Shown here: positions 20,554 to 30,675 of the stretch, one piece after another
How the letters are laid out: each line of letters begins with the position of its first letter
Position numbering within the stretch: the stretch's first letter is position 1
NCBI RefSeq assembly: GCF_000835495.1
Contig: NW_015622543.1
Span: forward strand, 1,049,720 to 1,113,719
Reading direction: 5' to 3'
Length of the DNA: 64,000 bases
DNA from: Cladophialophora immunda
Taxonomy: Eukaryota; Ascomycota; Eurotiomycetes; Chaetothyriales; Herpotrichiellaceae
The notes under the pieces: model-generated
Databases searched by the model: none
Told to the model about the DNA's origin: nothing
The model's input: the letters and a program-made list of their open reading frames with translations, nothing else
Program-made: the position numbers and the translations under genes

Positions 20554-21384
20554 CTAACTTTCGTAGTAGTCGTCGCCCCTGTAGTCATCGTCTCCCTTGT
20601 AGTCATTCTCCCCCGTGTAGTCGTCTTCCCCCGTGTAGTCGTCTTCCCCTGTGTAGTCGTGTTCGCCCGTGTGGTCGTGGTGCCCCGTGTGGTCGTAGTC
20701 CCCCGCGTAGTCATCCTCTCCGGCGTAGTCGTCCTCGTGGTCGGCTGCATGTCCATAGACGGCAGAATGATCATAATGACCCTCCCCACTCTGATCTCCT
20801 TCTGTGTCATGAGAGTCGTGGTTGGCACCCTCGTCGTGATCGTCGTAGTCCTGATCATACTCCTCTCCGCCTTCCAAATGGCCTCCCTCGGCATGTCGAT
20901 CTGTACTCGAGCCGGGATGGAGACCGTACAGGTGTAGCAGCAATTCCTGGTCTTCGATTTCTTCATCGGCGAAGAAACGATGTTCACATTCGGCGTCGTC
21001 GTCGTCCTCCTCCTCAGCGTCAGATCCGTCATCGTTGGCATGGCCGTTTTGGTCCGGTCCCGTTGGCCTATCTCCTTCGTCATGCTGACCAGCGCTCGAG
21101 CCGGGATGGTGACCGTGCAGATGCAGCAGCAATTCCTGATCTTCGATATCTTCATCGGCCACGAAATCATGTTCACAGTCGTCGTCGTTGTCAACGTCAA
21201 AATCCTCATCGTGGTGGTCGTGGTGGTCGTGGCTGTGGCCGTCTTCGGCCGGTCCTGGCGGCATACTGTCGATTGAGTTGAGATACGAATGCTCTGCGGT
21301 ATAGATGTCTCGTGCTGGATTCTGGAAGTGACGCGACAGACAATCGATGCGAGCGAGATAGGAACGGTTGGCTGTCCTTGTCAT
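20554..21384 (-). CDS. Acidic His/Asp-rich protein with internal repeats, function unknown
   Basis: The frame has 276 codons from ATG 21384, or 236 from the alternative ATG at 21264 (MPPGPAEDGHSH), which I favour because composition changes there. The protein is dominated by Asp, Glu, His, Gly and Tyr. Two copies of a unit of about 35 residues occur: CEHDFVADEDIEDQELLLHL followed by HGHHPGSS, and CEHRFFADEEIEDQELLLHL followed by YGLHPGSS. The C-terminal third is a 5-residue repeat of the form DYTGE/DYAGE, mirrored in DNA as a 15-base minisatellite around 20580-20740. There is no signal peptide or membrane segment. His/Asp clusters could bind divalent metal, but this is only a composition argument. 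The repeat DNA gives a long Val-rich open frame on the other strand, which I treat as a shadow. Confidence 0.6.
   Translation of the reverse strand: MTRTANRSYLARIDCLSRHFQNPARDIYTAEHSYLNSIDSMPPGPAEDGHSHDHHDHHDEDFDVDNDDDCEHDFVADEDIEDQELLLHLHGHHPGSSAGQHDEGDRPTGPDQNGHANDDGSDAEEEDDDDAECEHRFFADEEIEDQELLLHLYGLHPGSSTDRHAEGGHLEGGEEYDQDYDDHDEGANHDSHDTEGDQSGEGHYDHSAVYGHAADHEDDYAGEDDYAGDYDHTGHHDHTGEHDYTGEDDYTGEDDYTGENDYKGDDDYRGDDYYES
20575..20740. repeat. 15-base coding minisatellite
   Basis: About ten imperfect 15-base units (core GTGTAGTCGTCTTCCCC and variants on the plus strand) encode the D-D/H-Y-T/A-G-E type pentapeptide run at the end of the acidic repeat protein. Confidence 0.75.
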
Positions 21385-21782
21385 CTAAGTGGTTTTAAAT
21401 GGGCTGTGCGATTCTCGCTCGGGCGCCAACGCCGCGACGGAAAAAAGCAGCGCCCTGTGGCGGAAAGTGATTACACCCCTCCGCGTGCTGGTAAGCTTGC
21501 TAAGTCCGGCCTCGCCCCACCGGATATTATGGCCAAGGCTGTGCGACTCGGGCGGTAAGCTAGAAATATATCCCATTTTCGCCCATCTGTTGCCCTTTGC
21601 TATAACGAGAGTTGTTCAGATGGTCATACTTAGGCTGTAGTGTAAGGCTTGCAATGAAAAGTAATGGTTACTCGCCGTCCCGGTAAGCTGACCGCGAGCG
21701 CCTCCATTGCATAGAATCCGACTTGCTGTCCATAGGAGGCAGGATGCAAATCCAACAATAGCATGGCTCGGCCTCTGGCAGC
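21385..21782. other. Intergenic region
   Basis: About 400 bases between the acidic repeat protein gene and the small unknown gene on the plus strand, read away from each other. No feature recognised. Confidence 0.5.
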
Positions 21783-22343
21783 ATGGCTACCATTGATATA
21801 ATAAGACTGCTAGAACATGCGAAGGGGAGAATCGTCTCATCTCATGACGAAGAGCCTCCAGCGCAAATCACCCCTCAAACAATGTCTACATCCACAGCCC
21901 AAGAAGAGCCCGTCCTCTATATCTATGCCACCATCTGCAAGCCCGTGCCTGGCCGTGCAAGAAACCACACGATGGTCCAAGTTCGAGCGTCGCAAACCCC
22001 CGACGAATCGCTGTGGATACATGTCACCGGAGGACCACAGATGAACCCGCCCAGGCCTTTCCAGTACACTCCTCAGGCCGACAAACCTTTCGCCGGTCCC
22101 AATTTCCCGACACAACTACACCTGGGAACGGTTCCCGCCACTGCGCGAACTCGAATTCTCAATGCTGCAAAGGCTGTGCCGGTCCCCCAGGCAGAGCACA
22201 ATCAAGACTGCCAGGATTGGACCCTGGCGTACATCTCCTCGCTGGAAAAGAAAAGCCTAGTCGCCGCGGGAAGTTCCCAACTATTTGCAGGACACATGCA
22301 GCCAAAGCCACAGCCTCAACCAGAGCCAGCAACTCAAGCATAG
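21783..22343 (+). CDS. Small uncharacterised fungal protein
   Basis: A 186-residue frame from a good ATG with no introns. Visible parts are a hydrophobic block EEPVLYIYATICKPVPGRARNH, a stretch VQVRASQTPDESLWIHVTGG, and near the end PQAEHNQDCQDWTLAYISSLEKKSL. A Gln/Pro tail (QPKPQPQPEPATQA) closes it. The layout, with a short beta-rich core ending in a conserved C-Q-D-W segment, recalls small fungal proteins of unknown function such as the DUF6914 type. I cannot confirm the assignment. No signal peptide or membrane helix is apparent. Confidence 0.5.
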   Translation: MATIDIIRLLEHAKGRIVSSHDEEPPAQITPQTMSTSTAQEEPVLYIYATICKPVPGRARNHTMVQVRASQTPDESLWIHVTGGPQMNPPRPFQYTPQADKPFAGPNFPTQLHLGTVPATARTRILNAAKAVPVPQAEHNQDCQDWTLAYISSLEKKSLVAAGSSQLFAGHMQPKPQPQPEPATQA

Positions 22344-22639
22344 TCCGCGCCTCACGCAGAGTCGACAAGCAAACGTAATTGGCAGGGCAGTCGCGAGTTA
22401 CCGCGAAAAGCCGCCTGGGCCCTGGCAGAGCTACTCCTCTCGACTAAACCATGGAGATCGGAGATCGAAGAGAGGGTGTGGGGGACCGGGAAGAAGATGA
22501 GAAGAGAGTAGACGAATGGTGGAAACTGGATACCTTGATAGAAGTTAGCCATGAAGGAGTGTATCCATATCGTCTTGACAGTGAATGTATTTACGTTCCT
22601 CTGCTCCAGTTTCAACATCACCGCTCAAGTTGACAAGGT

Positions 22640-22770
22640 GACAAGCAAGTCATTGAGGCCCTGCCAGCCAGCTTGGAATTCATCAGCCACAACGGTGCCG
22701 GATATGACGCCTTCGACATCCAAGCTTGTACAGATCGCGGGCTCCTCGTGTCCAATTGCCTCGCGCCGCG
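22640..22770 (+). pseudogene. Fragment of a D-2-hydroxyacid dehydrogenase gene
   Basis: About 43 codons read KQVIEALPASLEFISHNGAG then YDAFDIQACTDRGLLVSN. This is the catalytic-domain segment of fungal glyoxylate/hydroxypyruvate reductase-like 2-hydroxyacid dehydrogenases. Similarity stops where a run of GCC/GCG triplets (CGCGCCGCGCCGCGCCGCC, 22766-22785) begins. There is no Rossmann NAD-binding domain nearby, so this is a truncated remnant. Confidence 0.7.
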
Positions 22771-23951
22771 CCGCGCCGCGCCGCCAGCTCCGCTGAATGG
22801 CCTGAGAAGAGAATCTGTACGGAGTAGTGTTTACTCAGTGGTAGTTGAGGGGCATAGTATTGTGTTACTATGAAGGACTGTCTATAAAGCCAGGGAATGG
22901 CCCACTGAAGTGCCAAGGCTCTAAAAGACCTGACCCCGCTGGGGCGGAATCCGCAGGGCAAGACTCGGGGGATGTTACCTTGGGCGGGATTGGGGCATAA
23001 GCTGAAGAGGATCGCCGATAAGCAGTTCCCTCACGTGACAGACCATGGCAGCGCCTTAGTCGGGGTCTGGAGTTTGGAGGTTTCGAATATGTAACACCAA
23101 CAACCGGGAACACAGGGGGCCAAGTTGTGGGAACCTATGCGCACTCAGGGCTTCGCTCAGGCTGCTCAGGGCACGCTTCAGGCCGCACTCAGGATGGCAC
23201 AGCCACAGCTCCGACTGGCTTGGTGACGGCATAGGTCAAATGGCGGGATACTCGGTTCTGGAAACGGAAATGGACTTTGAAGAGGTCACGATTCGCCGCC
23301 GAGCATATTGGTATTTAGCCTAGTATCCCCTAACGCTGCGTCTGTGTGATGAAAACTTCCAACTTCCTGCTTGGCGATGGCGAAGAATATGTCGTTCGGC
23401 GCGCGTCTGCTTTCGGACCGTCTCCCTTGCGCAGAATAGACAATTCCGATATCCTCATCCCCAAATATCTTTTTGCTAAACACGAGCTGTTAAAGAATTC
23501 CTCTTATAAACGTGGGACTCTGGGGACGAATGGTAGTCCCAGAGAAGGTTACAAATCAGGGTCGGCAGCTGAGGCACCTAGCAGCCCCGGAGGTAAATCG
23601 ATGTTCCCAGAGCCTCATCGCGATCGATGTATATAGGACTCGCTGTATGGTTGTCGAGAAACTCGTCGTCCCGCCTGGGTGGCGTATAGTAATCAACTTT
23701 TGAGGAAGAAGTTTGAGCTCCAGATCTCTTGATTCTCGACTCCACATGGCGCGCGGTGTGTGGATCTACTGCGAAAGACTGGCGGCACCTGCGGAGCTTA
23801 AGGGCTTCCGATGCAATGACGACAGAGCGTGGTAAAGCAACGTCTACTCCCTGTGCATTACAAACGCTAGACTGATTGCCTTCCCGCCTCCAAGACCTTT
23901 CCCTCACAGCGCCTTGGATCTCATTTGCACGTCCTCATCAATGCGACAAGA
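22771..23951. other. Gene-poor region
   Basis: About 1.2 kb. It holds the GCC/GCG run at its left edge, a TACGGAGTA motif near 22817 and CTCAGG-rich short repeats near 23145-23190. No coding feature could be supported. Confidence 0.5.
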
Positions 23952-25748
23952 ATGAGGAGCGACAGCGGTTGTTGGACTTGCCGCCTCCGGCGCAAGAAAT
24001 GCGGAGAGGAGCATCCAGTTTGCGATGCCTGTGCTGCACTCAACATCACATGCCACTACAGCCAGGATAAGCCGGAATGGATGGACGGCCGTGCGAGGCA
24101 ACAGAAGGTCGCCCAGCGGCTCAAGCGCCAGATCAAAGAACAGGGCCATCGCCGTCATGGGCAGCACACGCGCCAGAATCCCGTGGGCCGCCTTTCAGCG
24201 TCTCCATCGCAGCTGGACACAACGGCAGTGTTTTGTCAGGATTCCACCGCTTATCTGGCGACGCCAACATCTGACATTCCAGCCATCGAAGGCATTTCAT
24301 ACGCGGACAGTGACAACGCCACGGCTCAGACCGCCGATGCGCCGCCTATATGTACCTGGGGCAATATGAATGGCATGCGTGATGCCACAGACGAACGCGA
24401 GAGCGGACCCTCCGGATGGCCTGACGCTTGTCTGTTCATGTTCTACCTCGAAAACCTCCTTCCATTCCTGTTCCCTTTCTACCGGCCCTCCCTTGCCGAA
24501 GGCGGGCGATCATGGATCTTGGACATCATGATGACCAGCCCCGTCGTGCGGCAGACCGCGCTGTGCCAGAGCTCCTATTTCTTCTCTCTGGCGCTAGGCA
24601 CGACAAATTGCCACGTGGCTTGGGAGAAGCTGCTCAAGCAGACGAGAGACGCCTTCGGGACATTGAGACAGTCACTACAGGCGCTGGATGAGCGGAGAGG
24701 CCACGAGAACTATCTATGTGAGGTCGTAAGGATTTTAGCGGGTGTCATACAGTTGCAGCGATTCGAGATCTCCGTGTCGAGTTTTGAGAACTACCAGGCC
24801 CACCGCAGTGCAGCCGTCGCCCTATTTCGGCGGGTCATGGACAGCACCGGCGCAGAATGGTCATGGTCAAGCTTTGACGCCGTCATGAGTCGGCTCGGGA
24901 CATCCTCCTGGACGCTGCCTTCGCAATGCATTCAGGTCCCCAGTGCTGAGCAAGCGGCCTTTCGCTTCTCGTCCGCGCTTGTGCTATTGGACGACATAGT
25001 CGCCAGCACGGCGCTCCAGGAGAAACCTGTTCTGTACAAATATCACCACAGCCTTCTAAGCGGCACCGACCAGTCCGGCCCCCCAATTGACCTCGAGGCT
25101 ATTTGCGGGTGTCAAAACTGGGTCTTGCTTCAGATCAGCGAGATTGCGGCGCTCGATGCTTGGAAACAAGAATGCAAGAGAGCCGGCGACCTTGACGTTA
25201 TGGAGCTTGTCCGCCGCGCCGCGCCTATCAAGAATACCTTGGTGGCCCAGCTTTCACGGGTCGAAGCCAATCCAGCCATCGCTTCCAAAAGCGCGAGCAG
25301 CATACTGGATGGTCTGTTTACGCCATATTACCATGGAGAGCATCCAGAACAGGTCTTTGGTCACACTGCGCTGGTCACCCGCGTTTGGGCTCACGCCGCG
25401 CTTCTCTACCTGTTCGTCGTGGTTTCCGGGTGGCAGCCCACCAGCGGCGACGTGCGCCATCACGTGTCTCGAATCGTCGACCTGCTGACGCGCCAAATGT
25501 CTCCTCCGGCATTGTTACGCACCATGGCATGGCCATTCTGCGTGGCAGGGTGCCTTGCGGAACCAGCACAGGAGGCCTGTCTGCGCGGGATTGTGGAGAC
25601 CCTGCAGCCTCCCAGCGTCTTCGGAACTGTGCACAAGGCGCTTGAGATTATGGAGAATGTGTGGCACAATCGGGAGACAGAAGATGTCGCAACGCGAGAT
25701 CTGGCCGCTTGCTTTAGAAGCCAGGGCGACTTGGTGCTACTTGTCTAG
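23952..25748 (+). CDS. Zn2Cys6 transcription factor with fungal_trans_2-type domain
   Basis: The ATG at 23952 is chosen because the zinc cluster follows at once: SGCWTCRLRRKKCGEEHPVC then DACAALNITCHYS (residues about 5-37). The protein has 598 residues and no introns. A basic stretch follows the cluster (AQRLKRQIKEQGHRRHGQH), then an acidic, low-complexity linker. From about residue 160 there is a helical regulatory domain of the fungal_trans_2 (PF11951) kind, ending with the typical pattern FGTVHKALEIMENVWHNRE. It should be a nuclear DNA-binding regulator. The SDR-like gene and the DHA2 transporter immediately downstream are plausible targets, as in many small fungal clusters; this is inference from proximity. 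Confidence 0.85.
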   Translation: MRSDSGCWTCRLRRKKCGEEHPVCDACAALNITCHYSQDKPEWMDGRARQQKVAQRLKRQIKEQGHRRHGQHTRQNPVGRLSASPSQLDTTAVFCQDSTAYLATPTSDIPAIEGISYADSDNATAQTADAPPICTWGNMNGMRDATDERESGPSGWPDACLFMFYLENLLPFLFPFYRPSLAEGGRSWILDIMMTSPVVRQTALCQSSYFFSLALGTTNCHVAWEKLLKQTRDAFGTLRQSLQALDERRGHENYLCEVVRILAGVIQLQRFEISVSSFENYQAHRSAAVALFRRVMDSTGAEWSWSSFDAVMSRLGTSSWTLPSQCIQVPSAEQAAFRFSSALVLLDDIVASTALQEKPVLYKYHHSLLSGTDQSGPPIDLEAICGCQNWVLLQISEIAALDAWKQECKRAGDLDVMELVRRAAPIKNTLVAQLSRVEANPAIASKSASSILDGLFTPYYHGEHPEQVFGHTALVTRVWAHAALLYLFVVVSGWQPTSGDVRHHVSRIVDLLTRQMSPPALLRTMAWPFCVAGCLAEPAQEACLRGIVETLQPPSVFGTVHKALEIMENVWHNRETEDVATRDLAACFRSQGDLVLLV

Positions 25749-25988
25749 AATGACAGCTTCGTAAGTGCTCTTCAAGGACTTCAGGACCGGGTTAGGTTTC
25801 TGATGTACCTGTGGCCTGGAATTAACCAGAATTTTACTTGTTATTATGATCTCTGTGCCTGCTGTCTTACATTCTGAGATACTCAAGTATGAGGTTCTCA
25901 GGAGAGAAGGAAGAAGTACGATAGATTGATCAATCCTGGCCACGACTTCATGTTTGACGTCCCAACCCCTGGGAACTTGTGCACGAGC

Positions 25989-26757
25989 TCAAAGCTTGAA
26001 TCCGACATAACCCTTGTCCTTCACGAATGTGGCATGCCACGGCACACTGCCCTCGTGGGCCGCCAGCTGCGCGTAGAAGTCTGCATGTGCGTCGCCGTCG
26101 ATAGCGCCTCCTTTCAGGGCGCCATCATCGTAGCGCTCATCAGCGTAGAAGAACCTATGGGACTCATGCATGTCAGAAATCGAGGGACCGAGCAGCGTCA
26201 TTTCTCGACGATCGCACTCACCGGAACCCCTGCGTCGAATATAGCTGATCGGCAAGTCCGACCCAGTACGCTGAAGCAGACTTGCCCATACCCAAAGTCA
26301 TCATCGCCGGGGAAGGCACGACAGACACGTTTAGGATGTTGCCCGTGTATATGAACGTCTTCTTGGCCTCCTTAGGCAGCGTCGCCCACCCGGTGACGGC
26401 CTGCTGTGCGGCGACGTAGGGGCTGGTGGTGTTGACGTTCAGGTCCGACAAGACGGCCTCGGCCGGAGTCGAGAAGATGGAGTCCTTGACGGGAGGAGGC
26501 GTGCGGACGGCCGCATTGTAGACAACCACCTCCGGAGCAGCGTGGAACTCGTTCTTGACCGTGGTGAAGAGCGCCGGGATCGAGTCGGGCTTGGTGAAGT
26601 CCGCCTTGAGGGAGAGAAACCCCTCGGTAGTCCTGGTGTTGCTGCCGCTCCGAGACGCGACCGCGACCTTGTATCCGTTGTTGGCGAATTTCCTGGCGAC
26701 TGCGGCCCCGATCCCAGGGCCGTACCCGAGGATGAGAGCGACGGAGGTAGATCCCAT
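25989..26757 (-). CDS. SDR-like NAD(P)-binding protein lacking the usual Tyr
   Basis: The model is complement(join(25989..26154,26222..26757)), 233 residues, with a 67-base intron. The start at 26757 puts MGSTSVALILGYGPGIGAAVAR at the N-terminus, the glycine-rich Rossmann motif. VVYNAA is the expected Asn-Ala segment after strand 4, and the C-terminal FFYADERYDDGALKG...AHADFYAQLA is typical of this fungal SDR subgroup. At the active site the normal Y-x-x-x-K reads LGMGK: the lysine is kept but Leu stands where Tyr is expected. Activity may therefore be altered, or the protein may be a non-classical SDR. It faces the upstream regulator gene tail to tail and is divergent from the DHA2 transporter gene. 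Confidence 0.8.
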
Positions 26758-27465
26758 ATTGTGCGATGTCTCTAGCGTGAGAAAAGAATAAATCTGGCAA
26801 GACACTGATTGCAAAGCCGAATGTTAGAGAGAAGACTGCCACCCACCCGGTGCGTAAGGAGTTATATGCTTTATATTCCATGGCAAGGCTTAGGTCAAGT
26901 CCTGTCCATCAGCAACTCTTCCGAGTTCTGGAGTCACAACCCACAAACAATATGGATTTCTCAGCATGACGTCGCATAATGCGTATCTTGAACTACAAAT
27001 CTAAAGTCAAATTGGAAGAACAATTCGAATGGATATGAAGGAAGGGAAACGAAGCTAGTTTCCATGCCCGAAGCCCAGGATCCACATGCCGCGCGATATA
27101 CAGTGGATACAGATGCAAGCCCCGCGCTATGTGGAGTCGATCCAAGCACTACATCAATCAATATTTACTTTACGGGGGAAGTTCAACTTGGATACGGAAC
27201 TATGGGTAATATGAAAACGACCGACCGCAGCTGGATTGCATTTAGCATGTGGGTTTCGTAATCTCTTAGCACCGCAGGATGCCGTAGTCCCCATCTGATA
27301 GCAGCTTCTACCTTCACTTCGCTTCTAGCGGTGTGGCCGCAATATGGAGTGTGAGAGTATAAGAGGTGGCGAAGCCCCAAGTTATTGAAAGCGACCTTTG
27401 GCTTGTCAATCGTGTAGCATCTCACCTGCCATCAAAAACTCAGGTCTACGCGCAAATCACATACC
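26758..27465. other. Divergent intergenic region (SDR and DHA2 genes)
   Basis: About 700 bases shared by the upstream sides of the SDR-like gene and the DHA2 transporter gene. The only element I can point to is the TATA-like box at 27358. Confidence 0.5.
27358..27364 (+). promoter_or_regulatory. TATA-like box of the DHA2 transporter gene
   Basis: TATAAGA about 100 bases upstream of the ATG at 27466. Confidence 0.4.
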
Positions 27466-29154
27466 ATGGCTTCATCGCGCGAGGCAAATCAGCCCAGACA
27501 TCTACGGATAGAGACGCCAGCTCAGACAGAAGCATCGTGTGAAGGTAAGAAGCTCTGAGGAATACCTTGACCGGAAGTGTCTTTGGCTGACATGCACACC
27601 GACTCTCGCAGATGCTGAGCTTAACGGGACCTCTGAAAAAGACGTCCCAACTTACCCTGCCGATATGCTCTCAATCCCGCGCCAGATACTCTTCGTCGGG
27701 ACCTTGTGTACGGCCATGTTCACCAACCAGGTTGGAATGGGAAATACCCTCACCACCGTCGGCGTCATTGGAAACTCGTTCGGTATCACCAACCAGGGCC
27801 AACTGTCCTGGCTGATCGCAGGCTACAGCCTCACCGTCGGCACATTCATCCTCATTGGCGGCCGGCTGGGAGATGAGTTCGGCAACAAGAAGCTGTTTGT
27901 GATCGGTATGAGCTGGTACGCGCTATGGTCCCTCGTCGCAGGCCTTTCCGTCCTCTCGTCTCACGTCTTGTTCGTATTCGCACGTGTCTTCCAAGGAATG
28001 GGTCCTGCGTTGACTCTGCCCAACGCGCTTGCCATCTTGGGTCAATCATACTCGGCGGGACCGCGCAAGAACATGGCTTTCGCGTGGTTTGGCGGGTCAG
28101 CGCCTTTCGGAGCCATCGCAGGGTTTCTCTTCGGAGGCCTCTTCGCGCTTGCCTGGTGGCCGTGGATCTATTGGAGCCAGGCTATCGCTCTTGCCGCTGT
28201 TGCCGTTTTTGCAGCTTGGACAATTCCTGCCCTGCCTGCCCTGCCAGAGCAGAAGCGAGGACTTGTCGGGAAACTAGACGCCCTAGATATCCCTGGAATG
28301 GTCACCGGTGTCACGGCTCTGGTCTTGTTCAACTTCGCGTGGAACCAGGCTGTGGTTGTAGGCTGGCAGGAGCCTTACGTCGGTGTGTGTCTGATTCTTG
28401 GTCTTCTCTTCGGAGCGTGCTTCTTCTGGATCGAGATATACCACGCCAAGTCCCCGATCCTGCCCCTCGCGGTTTTCAATTCGGACATTGCGTTTGTTTT
28501 TGCATGTACGGCAACGGGCTGGGCTTGCTTTGGCATATGGGTCAGTTCATCGTTTCCGATCTCGATCAAGAAGAAACTCAAATATTGATCCGTTCACAGG
28601 TCTTCTACGTCGGACAAGTCGCCCTGAACATTGGTGGTAACACGCCTCTTCAGATGGCTGCTTGGTTCATACCTGTCATACCATCGGGATTGGTGTCAGC
28701 CCTCGCGGTGGGCAAGTTGCTCGGCAAGGTGCCTGCTTCGTGGATCATGGTTACCGGACAGGTCGCATATGTCGCCGGATCCATCCTTGCGGCAGCCCGA
28801 CCCGTCCATTCGGTCTACTGGACCTACTACTTCTTCAGTGTCCTCATCATCACCGTGGGCATGGACACTTTGTTCCCCTCAGCAACAATCATCTTTTCCA
28901 ATGCCGTTCCTCAAAGGTACCAGGGCATGGGCGCGAGCATAGTCATGACCGTGGTCAACTATAGCATATCTCTTGGTCTCGGCTTCGCTGGCACCATTGA
29001 AACCAATATCAACCATGGCGGATTGACCAAGTCCGATATTCTTCTCGGCTACCGTGGTGCCCTGTGGTTTGCGGTTGGACTGGCGGGTCTTGGCTTGGTG
29101 TTGAGTCTTTTGTTTGTCGCGAATGAGCTCCACAGAAGGAGATCTAAAGTATGA
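27466..29154 (+). CDS. MFS drug:H+ antiporter, DHA2 family (aminotriazole-resistance type)
   Basis: The model is join(27466..27544,27612..28540,28600..29154), 520 residues. Fourteen membrane segments are expected, as in DHA2 exporters. Motif A-like GGRLGDEFGNKK follows helix 2, FARVFQGMGPALTLPNALAI is the helix 4-5 motif C region, and the helix 9 area has FACTATGWACFGIW. The intron at 28541-28599 contains an in-frame stop. Skipping it joins GIW to VFYVGQVALNIGGNTPLQMA, the family's normal continuation. Related fungal proteins export aminotriazole and other small toxic compounds at the plasma membrane. Position next to a Zn2Cys6 regulator and an SDR gene suggests a small resistance or metabolite cassette. 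Confidence 0.88.
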
Positions 29155-29823
29155 GCTGTGAGAAGTTTCTGGGAGAATAGAGATGCAGATATATATGGTT
29201 GGTGCCTTCGGGGCTGGAGGAGAGAACCGAACATGAAGTATACATTCATTGAGATAGAGGACTAGAAAAACTTAGCTTGTTTGATATCATTTACATATCG
29301 TCAATGGCGTCAGGTTTACTTTGCTCACGATAATCAGTTCAAGATCTTTCTTTTCACACCTCGAACAGCTCATTGGCGCCTTAAGAGCATCTTCGAAAGC
29401 GAGAAATTGTCAAAAGCCGAGAAAGTCCCTCACACTATGGTTCTCGTCTTTAAAAAACAAATCATTCTTAATATTAGCTCCTATGGAACGAAGCCGCCAG
29501 TTAAGGATCTTTCGACCTCCATAGGACGGAGAAAAGGAGTCCGCTTCCCCTTTCCAGACTAGGGTATCGAGGTGACCTGGCCGGCTCGGGAGTCGGAGGG
29601 CTGGGTGTCATGGTATTATTTTACCGCCTACTTGATCCAGTCGAGCTGAGAAGCCTTCTTGTCACCTTTGAACCCCTTTGAGGTGATCGCCACATCGATC
29701 CTGATTGCTGTTATCGCCATTCTGCTCTGATAGCTACCACTCGTGGACCCTGCCAGCCGACTTATTTGCCTCTCCTGCCAACCTTTGCACTCAGATAGAA
29801 CTAATCTCCCTTCGACACCTCCG
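29155..29823. other. Intergenic region
   Basis: About 670 bases. Short frames only; no recognisable protein or RNA. Confidence 0.5.
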
Positions 29824-30675
29824 ATGGATAACCTGTTCAAAGTGGCAGGGCAGCTGGTGGGAGGGAAACAAGCCCAGAGTCAGGGCCAGGGCCAGGGTCA
29901 GGCTTCAGGTAGCTCTGCCATTATGCACAAAATCACGGATGCAGTCACCGGTCAAAGGCACGAGGGCGAGGGACAGAATCCACGACCTTACGGTACGTCC
30001 ACTAACTCAGAAAAAAAAAACCTCCCTACTGCATTATGCGATGACCATGTTAACATGTGCATGAATACCACAGGCGGCTTCCCCGGCGCGATGGGTGGTG
30101 CTCCTAGTGCAGGGCCTCACCAAGGAATGCCGTACTACTCGCCAAATCCCACGGATCCGTACTACTCCTACGACGAGGCAAGCGGCAGGCACGGAGAAAT
30201 GGGCAGCAACAACCCCCATGGAGACTATCGCGAGGGACGTCTTGCCGGAGACGAACACGCAGGACCCCCTTTCTCCTCTTCCCATGGCCCTGGTTTCCAA
30301 AGCGGAAACCAATATCCCTACTCGGGCGGATACAACGAGCACGGAAACGACTTTGGTGTGCGCCCTCCTCCACCACACCAGCAGAGCCATACACCTTACT
30401 ACGGCGGACAAGAAGGTCACAGCGGTGGTATTGGTGGTGGCCAACCGGGCGCATACCACGGAAGGGAGGGTTTCGACCGCCGGGAGCACAACTACGGCGC
30501 AAGAGCTGACGGGCACGGCTACGAGCAACGCGGCTACAACGAACAATACGAGCACGGTCAGCACGGAAACAGACCAGCTGGATACGGCCAGCAGGACCAT
30601 GATTCCCGCGATGGCCACAACCAGCATGGCTACGAGCAGGGCCGATACAGAGAACAAGGATATGAGCGACACTGA
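29824..30675 (+). CDS. Gly/His/Tyr/Gln-rich low-complexity protein
   Basis: The model is join(29824..29992,30074..30675), 256 residues. The intron has a GTACGT donor and an ACCACAG acceptor. The first exon encodes a short amphipathic head, MDNLFKVAGQLVGG, then a Gln-Gly run and IMHKITDAVTGQ. The second exon is almost entirely Gly, His, Tyr, Gln, Pro and Ser, with irregular HGYEQ/GYNEQ/GQHG units towards the C-terminus (GYEQRGYNEQYEHGQHG, GYGQQDHDSRDGHNQHGYEQ). This composition is prion-like, of the kind that can phase-separate. No enzyme domain or signal peptide is visible. I do not recognise a named family. Confidence 0.65.
   Translation: MDNLFKVAGQLVGGKQAQSQGQGQGQASGSSAIMHKITDAVTGQRHEGEGQNPRPYGTSTNSEKKNLPTALCDDHVNMCMNTTGGFPGAMGGAPSAGPHQGMPYYSPNPTDPYYSYDEASGRHGEMGSNNPHGDYREGRLAGDEHAGPPFSSSHGPGFQSGNQYPYSGGYNEHGNDFGVRPPPPHQQSHTPYYGGQEGHSGGIGGGQPGAYHGREGFDRREHNYGARADGHGYEQRGYNEQYEHGQHGNRPAGYGQQDHDSRDGHNQHGYEQGRYREQGYERH

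Noticed and set aside
20242..20937. Long Val-rich open frame on the plus strand (and a Thr-rich one on the minus strand)
   Set aside because: Both are other-frame readings of the 15-base minisatellite coding the acidic repeat protein.
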